55,403 bases of DNA, taken from the NCBI GenBank assembly GCA_016714935.1, contig JADKBU010000042.1:1-55403 (forward strand), written 5' to 3'. Shown here one piece after another: positions 31,774 to 43,792 of this stretch (the first letter of the stretch is position 1; the number at the start of each line of letters is the position of its first letter). This DNA comes from Candidatus Accumulibacter propinquus. Lineage in GTDB: Bacteria; Pseudomonadota; Gammaproteobacteria; Burkholderiales; Rhodocyclaceae. The notes beneath the pieces are model-generated. The model made no database searches. It worked only from the letters and a program-made list of their open reading frames with translations, and was not told where the DNA came from. Made by a program: the position numbers and the translations under genes.

Positions 31774-32796
31774 CTACTTCTTTTTGAAGAAGCGGGCGTC
31801 TTCGAACAGGGACGCGATTTCAACCTTCGAGATCTCGGGGTTGTCTGGTACGACGTAGAGAATCGGCGTGATCAGTTCCTCGAAGATGCCGCGCAGGCTG
31901 CGCGCGCCGGTCTTGTACTCGATGGCGATTTCGGCAATCTGCTCGAACACCCGTGGGCCGATGCTCAGTTCCACGCCTTCGCCCCGGAAGATCTCGATGT
32001 ACTGCCGATAGATCGAGTTTCTCGGCACGCTCATGATGCTGACCAGCATCGCCTTGGTCAAGGGGTGCAGGTTCGCAACCACCGGCAGGCGTCCGGTGAA
32101 TTCGGGAATCAACCCGAACTCGAACAGGTCCGTGGGCTTGACGCGCTTGTTCAGCCGATCGAGGATGTTCTGGTTGTCGTCGGCCGAGGTGGCGATAAAA
32201 CCGAAACCATGCGTCTTGGACATGATGTTTTCGAGACCGACGAAAGCGCCGCCACAGATGAACAGGATATTGCTGGTATCGATGTATTGATCGTTTTTCA
32301 GCTTGACCGGTGCACCCTCCATGATCTTCAGCAGCGCGTGTTGCACGCTCTCGCCCGAGATGGCTCGCGATTGCGCATTGGTCGCCTTCAGTTTGTCAAT
32401 CTCGTCGATGAAGATGATGCCATGCTGTGCATTCTCGATGTTGCCGTCGGCCTTTTCGAGCAGCCGCTGCAATACCGCCTCGATCTCTTCATTGACGTAC
32501 TTGGTCTGTGCCAGAGACGTTGCGTCGGCGGTCACGAAAGGCACCTTGAGCATCCGCGACAGGGTGTCGCAGAGCAGGGTCTTGCCGGTCCCGGAAGGCC
32601 CGACGAGCAGGACGTTGCTCTTGGCGATCGTCCCCTTGTCGTTCTGGAAAGTGGCGATCTTCCGATAATGCGAGTAGACCGCGACGGCCAGGATCTTTTT
32701 TGCTTCGGTCTGGCCAATCACGTATTGATCGAGATACCTGACGATGGCGCTGGGCGTGGTTTCTCTGGCAAGCAATTCGCACCTCAAGATCGGCAA
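31774..32796 (-). CDS. ClpX-like AAA+ ATPase lacking the zinc-binding domain
   Basis: The product has 340 residues from a TTG start; ClpX proper has about 420. The AAA+ core is intact: the start LDQYVIGQTEAKKILAVAVYSHYRK, Walker A LVGPSGTGKT, Walker B IIFIDEIDKL, arginine-finger region GLIPEFTGRLPVV and sensor-2 KTGARSLRGIFE. The N-terminal Cys4 zinc domain used for dimerisation and adaptor binding is missing. The pore-1 loop, GYVG in ClpX, reads KYVN, and the IGF loop that docks on ClpP reads HGFGF. It may be a ClpX paralogue with other partners or a chaperone working without ClpP. No clpP is nearby. The start is uncertain because no ribosome-binding site is evident. Confidence 0.85.
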   Translation of the reverse strand: MPILRCELLARETTPSAIVRYLDQYVIGQTEAKKILAVAVYSHYRKIATFQNDKGTIAKSNVLLVGPSGTGKTLLCDTLSRMLKVPFVTADATSLAQTKYVNEEIEAVLQRLLEKADGNIENAQHGIIFIDEIDKLKATNAQSRAISGESVQHALLKIMEGAPVKLKNDQYIDTSNILFICGGAFVGLENIMSKTHGFGFIATSADDNQNILDRLNKRVKPTDLFEFGLIPEFTGRLPVVANLHPLTKAMLVSIMSVPRNSIYRQYIEIFRGEGVELSIGPRVFEQIAEIAIEYKTGARSLRGIFEELITPILYVVPDNPEISKVEIASLFEDARFFKKK

Positions 32797-32931
32797 AAGG
32801 AGTTCACAAGACTTCCGGAAGGCGCCCGTGATGGCCTGCGGGTTGCCTCACAAACATTGATCTTATGCCGAAACCGGCAAACGTGCCGTGCGCGGCGAAC
32901 ACCAGGATGGGCAGAGGGAAATCCGCCAGGA

Positions 32932-34140
32932 TCAGACAGCCGGCCCTCCGGGAGCCCGGCGCACCCGGATCAGCGCCAGGTACGACAACAGGGCGAGGAC
33001 CGAGCACAGCGCCACGGCCACCGCCAGGGCCTGCGCACCGGCGGCAAGGGCGTGCCCGACGGCAATGCCGACGCACGCGGCCATCGTCATCTGTACGAAG
33101 CCCATCAGGGCCGAAGCGGATCCGGCCATCGTCGGATACGGTGCCAGCGCCCTGGCAATGGCATTCGGCATCACCAGTCCGGTCGCGACGGTGCAGAAAA
33201 ACATCGGCGCGAGGATGGCGGCGACGCCATGCACCCCTGAAAACTCCAGCACCGCCATGCTCACCCCGGCGACCGCACCCAGGCAGGCGCCACGTGCCAG
33301 CAGGCCATCGCTGCCAAGCCGCCGGACCAGTCGGCCTGAAGCCACTGAACCGATCAGATAGCCGGCGACGACAATGCCGAAACACATGCCGTAGACCTGC
33401 GGCGTCAGTCCGTGGCGGTCGGCCAGAACGAATGACGAAGCCGAGATGAAGGCGAACAGGGCGCTGTACGAGAACGAGAAGGTCAGCAGATAGCCGAGGT
33501 AGCTGCGGTCGGCAAGCAGGCGCCGAAAGTTGGCGAGCATCCGCGCTGGCGTGGTCGCTTCCGGATCGCGATGCACATTGCTTTCGCCGAGCACGCGGGC
33601 GACGACGGCGAGTTGCACCACAGCCACCAGCAACAGGAGCACGAAATTGGATTGCCAGCCGAAGAGTACCGTCAGGAAACCGCCAAGCGTCGGCCCGAGC
33701 AGGGGGCCGATGGCCATCGCGCCACCCATGTAGGCAATGACGCGTGCCGACTCGCTGGCACCCCAGAGGTCGCGGACGACGGCCCGGCCGATGACCGGAC
33801 CCGCGCAGGCACCGAGTGCCTGCACGAAGCGCGCGAGAATCAGCCGGTCGATGCTGTGGGCAAACACGCAGCCCAGCGTGCCGACGCAAAACAGCAACAG
33901 GCCAGCGAGCAGGACCGGCCGCCGCCCGTAGCGATCAGAGAGCGGGCCGTAAACGATCTGCCCGCAGGCAAAGCCGGCAAGAAACACCGACAGGGTCAGT
34001 TGTACGCTGGCCACATCGCTGGCAAACACCCTGGCGAGCGTCGGCAACGAAGGCAGATAAAGGTCCGTCGACAGCGGACCGAGCGCGACCAGGGTGGTCA
34101 GGAGGACCGCCAGACCAACAGAGGGACGCGGCACATTCAT
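32932..34140 (-). CDS. Bcr/CflA family multidrug efflux MFS transporter
   Basis: The product has 402 residues with 12 predicted membrane helices. The family signature is present: GPLSTDLYLPSLPTLA in the first helix, GQIVYGPLSDRYGRRPVLL (motif A) after helix 2, and RFVQALGACAGPVIGRAVVRDL in helix 4. It is an inner-membrane proton-driven exporter of drugs or small metabolites; the substrate cannot be told. It stands alone on the minus strand, with no regulator next to it. Confidence 0.9.
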   Translation of the reverse strand: MNVPRPSVGLAVLLTTLVALGPLSTDLYLPSLPTLARVFASDVASVQLTLSVFLAGFACGQIVYGPLSDRYGRRPVLLAGLLLFCVGTLGCVFAHSIDRLILARFVQALGACAGPVIGRAVVRDLWGASESARVIAYMGGAMAIGPLLGPTLGGFLTVLFGWQSNFVLLLLVAVVQLAVVARVLGESNVHRDPEATTPARMLANFRRLLADRSYLGYLLTFSFSYSALFAFISASSFVLADRHGLTPQVYGMCFGIVVAGYLIGSVASGRLVRRLGSDGLLARGACLGAVAGVSMAVLEFSGVHGVAAILAPMFFCTVATGLVMPNAIARALAPYPTMAGSASALMGFVQMTMAACVGIAVGHALAAGAQALAVAVALCSVLALLSYLALIRVRRAPGGPAV

Positions 34141-34317
34141 GGCGCAAGGCCGTTCAATGGACTGTCACCTGGCCACCGTGAGTCCAGTGCTGTCCGCATG
34201 GCGCACGGCGAGCACTGGAATGCCGAGGACCTCCGGCGGGCCGCCCTTGCGGCGGCTGCATTCGCCGTCGGGGACGTGCACCCCGGCACCACTCCCTCGC
34301 CGTTCCGGGCAGCGGGC

Positions 34318-34590
34318 TTACTTGTTCTTGAAATCGAAAAACATCTTGAAACAGCGTGCGAAGGCAAGCGGGGTTTCGCAGTGCTGTGCCCACAGATCGG
34401 CCGTGATGGAAAAAGAAACGTCACCCTCGGCCTGCTTGTCCTTGACCCAGACCAGGCGCCGATCGCTGAATACACCGGTCGGCAGGCGTTTGTTGATGAA
34501 CTCCCAGAGATCATCCAGATTGTCGAAATTGGCGAGATCTCCCGCCCCGTCGGCGCCTTCCTCTTCTTCCACGAAAACCTGGTAGCGCAT
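34318..34590 (-). CDS. small hypothetical acidic protein
   Basis: The product has 90 residues from ATG 34590 (MRYQVFVEEEEGADGAG). It is acidic in the N-terminal half, with aromatic, charged stretches later (DDLWEFINKRLPTGVF, CFKMFFDFKNK). It has no signal peptide or membrane segment. A longer frame to 34890 is antisense of the DUF455 gene and is rejected. I do not recognise the family. Confidence 0.6.
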   Translation of the reverse strand: MRYQVFVEEEEGADGAGDLANFDNLDDLWEFINKRLPTGVFSDRRLVWVKDKQAEGDVSFSITADLWAQHCETPLAFARCFKMFFDFKNK

Positions 34591-34733
34591 GCAACACCTC
34601 GGCAAAAAAACGGCCCGGACCTGAAACAATGGGCGCATGATTGGTCGACAGCGCGCAATTATTGGCGAAGGCGAGGGAATAGTCCATCCCGCCGCGGGCG
34701 ACAGGGCGCACGCGCCAGGCATCGGCGCCACGT

Positions 34734-35525
34734 TCAGCGCGCTGTCAGGGCAGCCAGTTCGTGCTCGTCGAAGCCGGCCGCGCGGCGGGCTTCGAGGTTG
34801 AAAGGGCCGCGCAGACGCGGCGCGCGATGCCGTTGCGCCAGTTCGCTGTAACACGCCAGAGGGTCGAGCCCGCGTTGCCCACAGAGCCATCGGTACCAGC
34901 GATTGCCAATGGCTACATGCCCGATCTCTTCACGCAGGATGATTTCCAGGATGGCGGCACCCTTGTCGTCGCCCGCGTGCTGCAATTTGTCGCGAATCAG
35001 CGGCGCCGCGTCAAGACCGCGCGCTTCCAGCGTCCTGGGCACCAGCGCCAGGCGCGCCAGGAGGTCGCCACGGGTCTTCTCGGCCATCTCCCAGAGACCG
35101 TTATGGGCCGGGAAATCGCCGTATGCGAAGCCTGTTGCCTGCAGGTGTTCGCGCAGCAACTGGAAGTGGCAGGCTTCCTCCGCGGCGACGCCGATCCAGT
35201 CGCGGTAGAAGTCGGCGGGCATGCCGTCGAAGCGCCAGACGATGTCGAGCGCGAGATTGACCGCGTTCAGTTCGATGTGGGCGAGCGCATGAATCAGTGC
35301 CGCGCGCCCCGCGAGCGTGTTGACCGGTCGCTGCGCGAGTTGTGCGGGCGGAACCAGCAGCGGCCTGGCGGGGCGACCGGGAAGTGCTGCCGGTATCGGT
35401 TGCCGCACCTCGTGCGCCGCGCCGGTCGGGGGTTCGCCGCTGCGCACGATGCTCTGGACAGCGGCGCACTTGGCGTCCGGACTGTCCACCAGCAAGGCGT
35501 CGAGGGCGAGTTGGCGCAGGCTCAA
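34734..35525 (-). CDS. DUF455 ferritin-like protein
   Basis: The product has 263 residues. The ferritin-like four-helix bundle is shown by ALIHALAHIELNAVNLALD, EEACHFQLLREHL and EIILREEIGHVAIG, in which Glu and Glu-x2-His pairs supply the di-iron ligands. Family members resemble MiaE-like or other oxidative enzymes; the substrate is unknown. It overlaps gpx by 4 bases, making it the last gene of the glycine-cleavage operon. Confidence 0.85.
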   Translation of the reverse strand: MSLRQLALDALLVDSPDAKCAAVQSIVRSGEPPTGAAHEVRQPIPAALPGRPARPLLVPPAQLAQRPVNTLAGRAALIHALAHIELNAVNLALDIVWRFDGMPADFYRDWIGVAAEEACHFQLLREHLQATGFAYGDFPAHNGLWEMAEKTRGDLLARLALVPRTLEARGLDAAPLIRDKLQHAGDDKGAAILEIILREEIGHVAIGNRWYRWLCGQRGLDPLACYSELAQRHRAPRLRGPFNLEARRAAGFDEHELAALTAR

Positions 35526-36006
35526 AGCAGTTCTTCGATATCCGTGGTCATTGCCTCCGGCGCGGTGGCCGGGGCGTAGCGGCCGGTCACCTCACCCTGG
35601 CGGTTGACCAGGAACTTGGTGAAGTTCCACTTGATTCCCTCGCTGCCGAGCAGGCCAGGCGCGGCCTTCTTCAGGTACTGGTAGAGCGGATGGGCATGGT
35701 CGCCGTTGACCTCGACCTTGGCAAACATCGGGAAGCTGACACCATAATTCTTCTGACAGAAACTGGCGATCTCTGCGGCCGCTCCCGGTTCCTGTGCGCC
35801 GAACTGGTTGCAGGGAAAACCCAGAACCACCAGGCCGCGCTCGCGATAGCGCTGGTAAAGCGCTTCCAGACCCTGATATTGCGGTGTAAAGCCGCACTGG
35901 CTGGCGGTGTTGACAATCAGCAGAACCTGGCCGGCGTAATCGCCAAGCGACTGGCTGCCGCCTTCGAGGCGTTCGACGGTGAACTCGTGTATTGCAGCGT
36001 GCATGG

Positions 36007-36010
<4 letters not shown>
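35522..36010 (-). CDS. gpx: glutathione peroxidase (Cys-type)
   Basis: The product has 162 residues from ATG 36010 (AAGGAG at a good distance); ATG 36004 is possible. The thioredoxin-like fold carries the peroxidatic Cys in VNTASQCGFTPQY, the FPCNQFGAQEPG motif with its conserved Gln, and the WNFTKFLV motif with its Trp. It reduces hydroperoxides with glutathione or thioredoxin. It overlaps gcvP by 4 bases at its start and DUF455 by 4 bases at its end, so it appears to be translated together with both. Confidence 0.92.
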
Positions 36011-38902
<2,892 letters not shown>

Positions 38903-38930
38903 GGCGTCGTCCGGTAGCGGTAATCTTGGC

Positions 38931-39314
38931 CTAGGCGGCGTCGACGATCATCTGATAGGCGGCCGCATCGAGCAGGGTCGCCAGGTCATCGGCCGTGTTC
39001 GGTCGCATTCTGAACAACCAGGCCGCGTAGGCATCCTGGTTGACGGTTTCGGGTGCGTCGACCACCGCCTGATTGACGTCGACGACGGTACCGGCCAGCG
39101 GGGCGTAGACGTCGGCGGCGGCCTTGACCGATTCGACGACTGCCGCTTCCTGGCCGGCAACGAACTCGCTTTCGAGCCCCGGCAACTCGATGAATACCAG
39201 ATCACCAAGCAGTTCCTGCGCATGCTCGGTAATGCCGATACTGATCGTGCCGTCCGCTTCGGCGCGGACCCATTCGTGACTGCTGGTGTACTTGAGGTCG
39301 GCAGGGATGTTCAT
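38931..39314 (-). CDS. gcvH: glycine cleavage H protein
   Basis: The product has 127 residues from ATG 39314, preceded by AGGAG. It is the lipoylated carrier of the system. The lipoyl lysine lies in VVESVKAAADVYAPLAGTV, and the N-terminus NIPADLKYTSSHEWV is typical. It lies between gcvT and gcvP, 28 bases before the gcvP start, and moves methylamine from P to T protein. Confidence 0.96.
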   Translation of the reverse strand: MNIPADLKYTSSHEWVRAEADGTISIGITEHAQELLGDLVFIELPGLESEFVAGQEAAVVESVKAAADVYAPLAGTVVDVNQAVVDAPETVNQDAYAAWLFRMRPNTADDLATLLDAAAYQMIVDAA

Positions 39315-39481
39315 GTTTTCTCCTGGGTAGTGGTTCAAGGTGACGGTCGCCGCGGCGACTCATGTGGTGTCCCGCTGCAAATCCTGCGAGAGGGGCGGGG
39401 TGTGGAAATGGTCGAGGCCTTCATGACCAGCGGCCCGTTCGAGCCGTCACGCGCAGGGCCTCAAGTCCGGGAAGCAGGCAT

Positions 39482-40570
39482 TCAGACGCGGATCGTGCCG
39501 TTGCGCACGAAGCAGGGTTTGACGACCCTGGCGGCCAGCAGCTTGTCGCGTATCGCTACCAGGACGTCGTCGCCGATCGCCACGCCGAGCGGTAACCGGG
39601 CCAGGGCAATCGATTGCTGCATCGTCGGCGAGAACGTGCCGCTGGTGATTTCGCCGTTGCCCGCGCCCGTCAACACCTTCTGGTGCGCACGCAACACGCC
39701 GCGGTCGACCAGCACCAGACCGAGAAACTGACCCTGGCGGGGTCTCGACAGCAGTGCGGTCTTGCCGACGAAGTCGCGCGGCGACAGCAGGTCCACGGTC
39801 CAGGCAAGGCCGGCGTCAAGGGGCGATACGGTCTCGTCCATATCCTGGCCATAGAGGTTCATGCCGGCCTCGAGACGCAGGGTGTCACGCGCACCCAGAC
39901 CACAGGGCCGCACGCCCGCCGCAGCGAGCGCTTCCCAAAGATGTTCGGCCTGGTCCGCGGGCAGGGTGATCTCGTAACCGTCCTCGCCGGTATAGCCGGT
40001 GCTGGCGATGAAATACTCGCCGACGGTGGCGGCAAAGAAAGGCTTGAGGTCGGCGCAGGCAGAACGACATTCCGGCAGCACCTGCCAGACCTTGTGGCGC
40101 GCGTTCGGCCCCTGCACGGCGATCATCGCCAGAGCATCGGCGCCATCACGCCGCTGCCTGAGAGTGGCGGCAAGCTGCCACTCGTCCAGGCGGTCAGTCA
40201 TCCACGCCAGATCCTTGGTCGCCGTACCGGCATTGACCACGAGGCGGTAGCGGGTGTCGTCGAGATAGTAGACGATCAGGTCGTCGATCACGCCGCCGGC
40301 CTCGTTAAGCATCGCGCTGTACAGGGCCTTGCCCGCGACCTGCAGGCGATCGACGTTGTTGGCGATCAGGCGCCGCAGGAAGGCCTTGGCATCGGGGCCG
40401 TCGAGATCGACCGCGCACATGTGCGAGACGTCGAACATGCCCGCGTCGCGGCGCACGGCGTGGTGTTCCTCGATCTGCGACCCGTAGTGCAGGGGCATTT
40501 CCCAGCCACCGAAATCGACCATGCTTGCACCGCTGCGACGGTGGCTTTCGTTGAGGGCAGTTTTCTGCAT
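39482..40570 (-). CDS. gcvT: aminomethyltransferase (glycine cleavage T protein)
   Basis: It transfers the methylene unit to tetrahydrofolate and releases ammonia. The product has 362 residues from ATG 40570. Family signs are ASMVDFGGWEMPLHYGS, MFDVSHM, MLNEAGGVIDDLIVY, the tetrahydrofolate-binding region GYTGEDGYEI and GLGARDTLRLEAGMNLYG. It is the first gene after the glycine riboswitch. The gap of 167 bases to gcvH shows nothing beyond spacer sequence. Confidence 0.95.
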   Translation of the reverse strand: MQKTALNESHRRSGASMVDFGGWEMPLHYGSQIEEHHAVRRDAGMFDVSHMCAVDLDGPDAKAFLRRLIANNVDRLQVAGKALYSAMLNEAGGVIDDLIVYYLDDTRYRLVVNAGTATKDLAWMTDRLDEWQLAATLRQRRDGADALAMIAVQGPNARHKVWQVLPECRSACADLKPFFAATVGEYFIASTGYTGEDGYEITLPADQAEHLWEALAAAGVRPCGLGARDTLRLEAGMNLYGQDMDETVSPLDAGLAWTVDLLSPRDFVGKTALLSRPRQGQFLGLVLVDRGVLRAHQKVLTGAGNGEITSGTFSPTMQQSIALARLPLGVAIGDDVLVAIRDKLLAARVVKPCFVRNGTIRV

Positions 40571-40613
40571 CGTATCAATCCATAAGGTGAGTCTGTTGGA
40601 GTCGATTCGAGAA

Positions 40614-40648
40614 CGAAAAAGGGGCGAACTCGACTCGAGTTCACCCCC
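40614..40648 (-). terminator. intrinsic terminator of the glycine riboswitch
   Basis: On the minus strand GGGGGTGAACTCGAG pairs with CTCGAGTTCGCCCC-type sequence, followed directly by TTTTT. The stem is about 12-13 bp. It lies between aptamer 2 and gcvT and is the likely expression platform: without glycine it forms, with glycine it is prevented. Confidence 0.75.
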
Positions 40649-40649
40649 C

Positions 40650-40835
40650 TGTCCATGTACCTGAGAGATTGTCGCGCTGTAACCGTGAATCGCAGCCGCT
40701 CTTGCCCCATCGGTGGGCGCCTCGCGACAAGCGGGCGCCGCTCTCCAGAGTTCATTGCACGAACGGTTCATCTGCCTGAGCGTTTCCGGGTGGATTGCGC
40801 CTTCGGCGGCGGCGTGGCCGCGCTCTCCCATTCGC
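40650..40835 (-). ncRNA. tandem glycine riboswitch
   Basis: On the minus strand aptamer 1 (about 40742-40835) shows GGGAGAGCGCG, GCCGAAGGCGCAA, CGCTCAGGCAGATG and ACTCTGGAGAG. Aptamer 2 (about 40650-40750) shows CTCTGGAGAG, ACCGATGGGGCAAG and AATCTCTCAGGTACATGGACAG. These are the conserved pieces of the glycine aptamer pair, in the usual tandem order and spacing. It controls gcvT and, by tight overlap, the following genes. Confidence 0.92.
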
Positions 40836-40841
40836 GCCGCA

Positions 40842-40871
40842 ACTATAGCGCGCAGCCGCCCCGGTTCGCAA
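40842..40871 (-). promoter_or_regulatory. probable gcv operon promoter
   Basis: On the minus strand TTGCGA (40866-40871) and TATAGT (40842-40847) are separated by 18 bases, immediately upstream of the riboswitch. The spacing fits a sigma-70 promoter whose transcript starts at or just before the aptamer. Confidence 0.5.
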
Positions 40872-41011
40872 GGTGATCATGGCTGTCGCGCCGCCACGCT
40901 TTTCCAGGATTGGAATTCCTGCGGCCGGCATACTGCCCGGATTGTGGCTGCGGTTGGCGTGGGGCGAGCCGCGCGCATGCCGGCGATCGTCAGTCGCTCG
41001 AAGGTGCCAAG

Positions 41012-41031
41012 TGTCGACTATTTTTACACTC
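41012..41031 (+). promoter_or_regulatory. upstream activator-type element before PEP-CTERM gene 1
   Basis: TGTCGACTATTTTTACACTC matches the element at 51079-51098 (which reads TGTCGAATATTTTTACACTC in complement) with one difference. The outer bases form a TGT-N11-ACA dyad. It sits about 60 bases upstream of a sigma-54-type promoter. A PrsR-like NtrC-family activator is the likely binder, by inference. The remaining 40872-41261 region has no gene; a 99-codon frame at 40873 has no support. Confidence 0.6.
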
Positions 41032-41090
41032 GGCTTGTCGGAGAGTGCCGAAATATTTCTAAGCATCTGGTTTCACGGAAGATTAAATTT

Positions 41091-41107
41091 TAGGCATGGA
41101 ATTTGCT
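41091..41107 (+). promoter_or_regulatory. sigma-54-type promoter of PEP-CTERM gene 1
   Basis: TAGGCATGGAATTTGCT has GG and GC separated by exactly 10 bases and the TTGCT -12 element, agreeing with TGGCACG-N4-TTGCW at most positions. The transcript would begin near 41118, leaving a leader of about 144 bases before the ATG at 41262. Confidence 0.55.
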
Positions 41108-41261
41108 CTTTCAACCCTGAGTCAGGTTTTGTTGAGGGCATCGATTTTTGCTTATGCGTGTCTCTGCGTTAGTGCCCGAAGACCAAGACTTGTGAAGCCT
41201 ATTTAAACCCCCATCAACCGGTTTGTGAAACGGGCCGGTGGCCGAAGTGAAGGAGTTCTCG

Positions 41262-42095
41262 ATGAATGTATTGCGTAGCAAGACAAAAATAGCGGTAGCT
41301 GTTCTGGCTCTGGCCGCCTCCGCCGGCGCGTCGGCGGCCCCGATCGCGATGAGCGTGAGCAGTATCACGGGCGGTTATCTGTTGTGGAACGATGTCGGCG
41401 GTGGTGCTTACCAAGACGGCCAGGTGAAGGGCGTTCCCAGGCTGACGCGGTTGCTCTGGCTGGGGCGCTGGCCGGCAATGCCGCGGCACCTGGCGGCAAC
41501 GTCGAATTGAGCAAGTTTGGCGGCCCTGTTACCACCCTCAATGGCACCTTCGGTGGCAAGAGCATCCGCCTGGAAAGCCTGGAAAGCGGACTGGACCCTG
41601 GAAGAGACCGGGAATTGGGTAGCTACGGCACTGACCAAGCGCTACATCGAGGGTGCGGCGCACGAAGCTGGTATGAGCCTCACCCCCGCCCAATACACCG
41701 CTGCAGTCAACGCCTTCTTTACGCCGACGGTCTCTCTGGGGGGGCTTGCGCCTTGGCAGTATGTGAGTGACCCGAACATCTCCTACGCCGAACTTGATGG
41801 CCATACCGTCCACATCGGCCTGGCCGGGTTCATCGACGCACGTCCCGTCCTGACAGCCTTGTTCGGCCCTTGCCGGCACTGGATCCTGCAAGTGAGCGAG
41901 GTTGTTGAGGTAACTTTCGGTTCGGCACACGACTACCTGTTCAGCTTTTGCTACGCCATCCCGGTGTTCGCGCCCTCGGCGTGACGGCTGTCCTACACCG
42001 GCAACTACGACGTGACCATTCCCGAACCCGAATCCCTGGCTCTGTTTGGCATCGGCCTCGTCGGCCTGTTCCTCGGCCGTCGTCGTCGCGTCTGA
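41262..42095 (+). pseudogene. PEP-CTERM sorting domain protein, broken by frameshifts
   Basis: The signal peptide (MNVLRSKTKIAVAVLALAAS, then AGASAAP) leads into a protein that shifts frame near 41425 (to QADAVALAGALAGNAAAPGG) and near 41588 (to ADWTLEETGNWVATALTKRY). It meets a stop at 41982-41984 and regains sense as YTGNYDVTIPEPESLALFGIG, ending GRRRRV at 42095. The last part is a textbook PEP-CTERM tail: PEP motif, membrane helix, basic end, recognised by exosortase and linked to exopolysaccharide. The mature domain is not recognised. Several indels suggest decay or poor sequence. Confidence 0.7.
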
Positions 42096-42244
42096 CACGT
42101 CTGAACCTCCTCGGCGCGAAAGCGCCTGCGGGATGTGCAAGCGGAGCCCGAAAGGGCTCTGCTTGTGTAGGGCCACTGAAGTGGAAGGGCGGCTTGGTGA
42201 GTTGGGACGATTGATGGCGGGCTGGCGCTCTGAGGCAGCTTATT

Positions 42245-43786
42245 GTGGAGGTGGCTGTGGAGTTGGCCGTATTATTTGGTGTTTGTCTGTTGATCTCCGG
42301 TGTGGTGATCCGATTGAGCGTCGGTCTGGCCGCGCGTTTCGGAATCATGGACTGCCCGGGCGGACACAAACAGCACGCCGCCAGCACACCCTTCGTTGGC
42401 GGTTTCGGGCTGATCGCCGTTCTCATCGGTGCGGCCCTGCTTGGCGACCCGATTTTCAGCGAGATCCCTTTTCTTCCCCTTGCCGCGATTCTGGTTGGAT
42501 CGGTGACCATCTTCCTGACCGGCCTTGCCGACGATATCTGGCACCTCAGTTTCAAACCACGTCTGGCCATTCAGGCCCTGGTGGCGTTGTCGATGGTTTT
42601 TCTCGGCGGCGTGGAACTCGACTCGCTGGGTGAACTTCTGCCGGGATTGCACCTCAATCTCGGCTGGTTAGGCGTCCCCCTGACGATCTTCGCTACCATC
42701 GGCCTGATCAACGCCGTGAACATGATCGACGGCGTCGATGGTCTGTCCGGATCGGTGAGCATGGTCAGTCTGGCGCTGATCGCCCTGGTGGCTTATGCCG
42801 GCAATGCCGGCGGCTATGTCATTTTCATCGTTGCCCTGATGGGCGGTGTCGGGGGATTCCTGTATTACAACCTGCGTTATCCAGGCAACAGTCGGGCACG
42901 CGTCTTTCTCGGCGACAATGGCAGCATGTTGCTCGGATTTCTGTTCGCGTGGCTGTTGATCGCCCTGTCGCAGGGGAGCCATGCGGCGATGACCCCGGTC
43001 ACCGCGTTGTGGCTGTTCGCCTTGCCGCTGATGGATACCGTCGGGGTCATGTTGCGCCGTATCTGGTTGGGCAAGTCGCCGTTCCGCCCCGATCGCCATC
43101 ACTTGCATCACCTCTTCATTCGCGCCGGGTTTCGCGTCTGCGATGTCGTGCTGGTCGCCACGGTCATGCAGATCGTTCTCGGTCTGGTCGGCGTCGGCGG
43201 CCTGCTTCTGGATGTGCCCGATTATCTGATGTTCGGGTTGTTCCTCGCCGTCTTCGCGGTCTATTTCCTGCTGATCCTGCGTCCCTGGCGCCTGGTGCCG
43301 GGATTGTGCCGGCTCAATCGCTCGCTGGGGCTGCCCTCGGTGCACATCCGCGGCCTCTTTGTCGGCTCGCTGCGCAAGGAGCAGTGGCCGGAGATCCTGA
43401 GGCTGATTGCCGCGGAACTGGGTACCGCCTATGCCTACCAGTTCAATGTCTACCAACTCGGCGAGTCGACGCTCGACGGCCGCAATGTCTATTGCGTGGT
43501 GCACGTTCCTGCCGAGGGCAACGATCTTCTGATCGGCAGGATCCGCCGTGATGCGATGCGTATCAGAAGGCGTCTTGCCAGGCAGCAGGGTTTGGCGGTG
43601 CGCCTGTTCGTCTGTCGCGATGTCGAGAACGAACTGGGCGACGAACTCATGGCCCGGGACGGCAGCCGGTCCGCCGATCGTCGTGGTGTCAGGCGTACGC
43701 TGATCTACTCGGCGGAGCATGGGCAGAAACTGGTCCATGGCGATGACGGGAACTTTGAACTCAGTGTTCCGCCGGCGTGCAGGTGA
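42245..43786 (+). CDS. MraY/WecA-like undecaprenyl-phosphate sugar-1-phosphate transferase, extended
   Basis: The product has 513 residues; GTG 42245 or GTG 42257 are possible starts. About 11 membrane helices occupy the first 345 residues. Catalytic motifs are LADDIWHLSFKPRL (DD), NMIDGVDGLSG, VFLGDNGSMLLGF and the loop PFRPDRHHLHHLF. The enzyme puts the first sugar phosphate (in WecA, GlcNAc-1-P) on the lipid carrier to start polysaccharide or O-antigen synthesis. The C-terminal extension of about 165 soluble residues (AYAYQFNVYQLG, LFVCRDVENELGDELM) is not part of WecA, and I do not know its role. It precedes the phosphatase by 6 bases. Confidence 0.85.
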   Translation: MEVAVELAVLFGVCLLISGVVIRLSVGLAARFGIMDCPGGHKQHAASTPFVGGFGLIAVLIGAALLGDPIFSEIPFLPLAAILVGSVTIFLTGLADDIWHLSFKPRLAIQALVALSMVFLGGVELDSLGELLPGLHLNLGWLGVPLTIFATIGLINAVNMIDGVDGLSGSVSMVSLALIALVAYAGNAGGYVIFIVALMGGVGGFLYYNLRYPGNSRARVFLGDNGSMLLGFLFAWLLIALSQGSHAAMTPVTALWLFALPLMDTVGVMLRRIWLGKSPFRPDRHHLHHLFIRAGFRVCDVVLVATVMQIVLGLVGVGGLLLDVPDYLMFGLFLAVFAVYFLLILRPWRLVPGLCRLNRSLGLPSVHIRGLFVGSLRKEQWPEILRLIAAELGTAYAYQFNVYQLGESTLDGRNVYCVVHVPAEGNDLLIGRIRRDAMRIRRRLARQQGLAVRLFVCRDVENELGDELMARDGSRSADRRGVRRTLIYSAEHGQKLVHGDDGNFELSVPPACR

Positions 43787-43792
43787 TTTGAC

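Noticed and set aside
40873..41172. A 99-codon plus-strand ORF after the riboswitch
   Set aside because: It spans the gcv promoter, the activator-type element and the sigma-54 promoter; it has no ribosome-binding site and no family resemblance.
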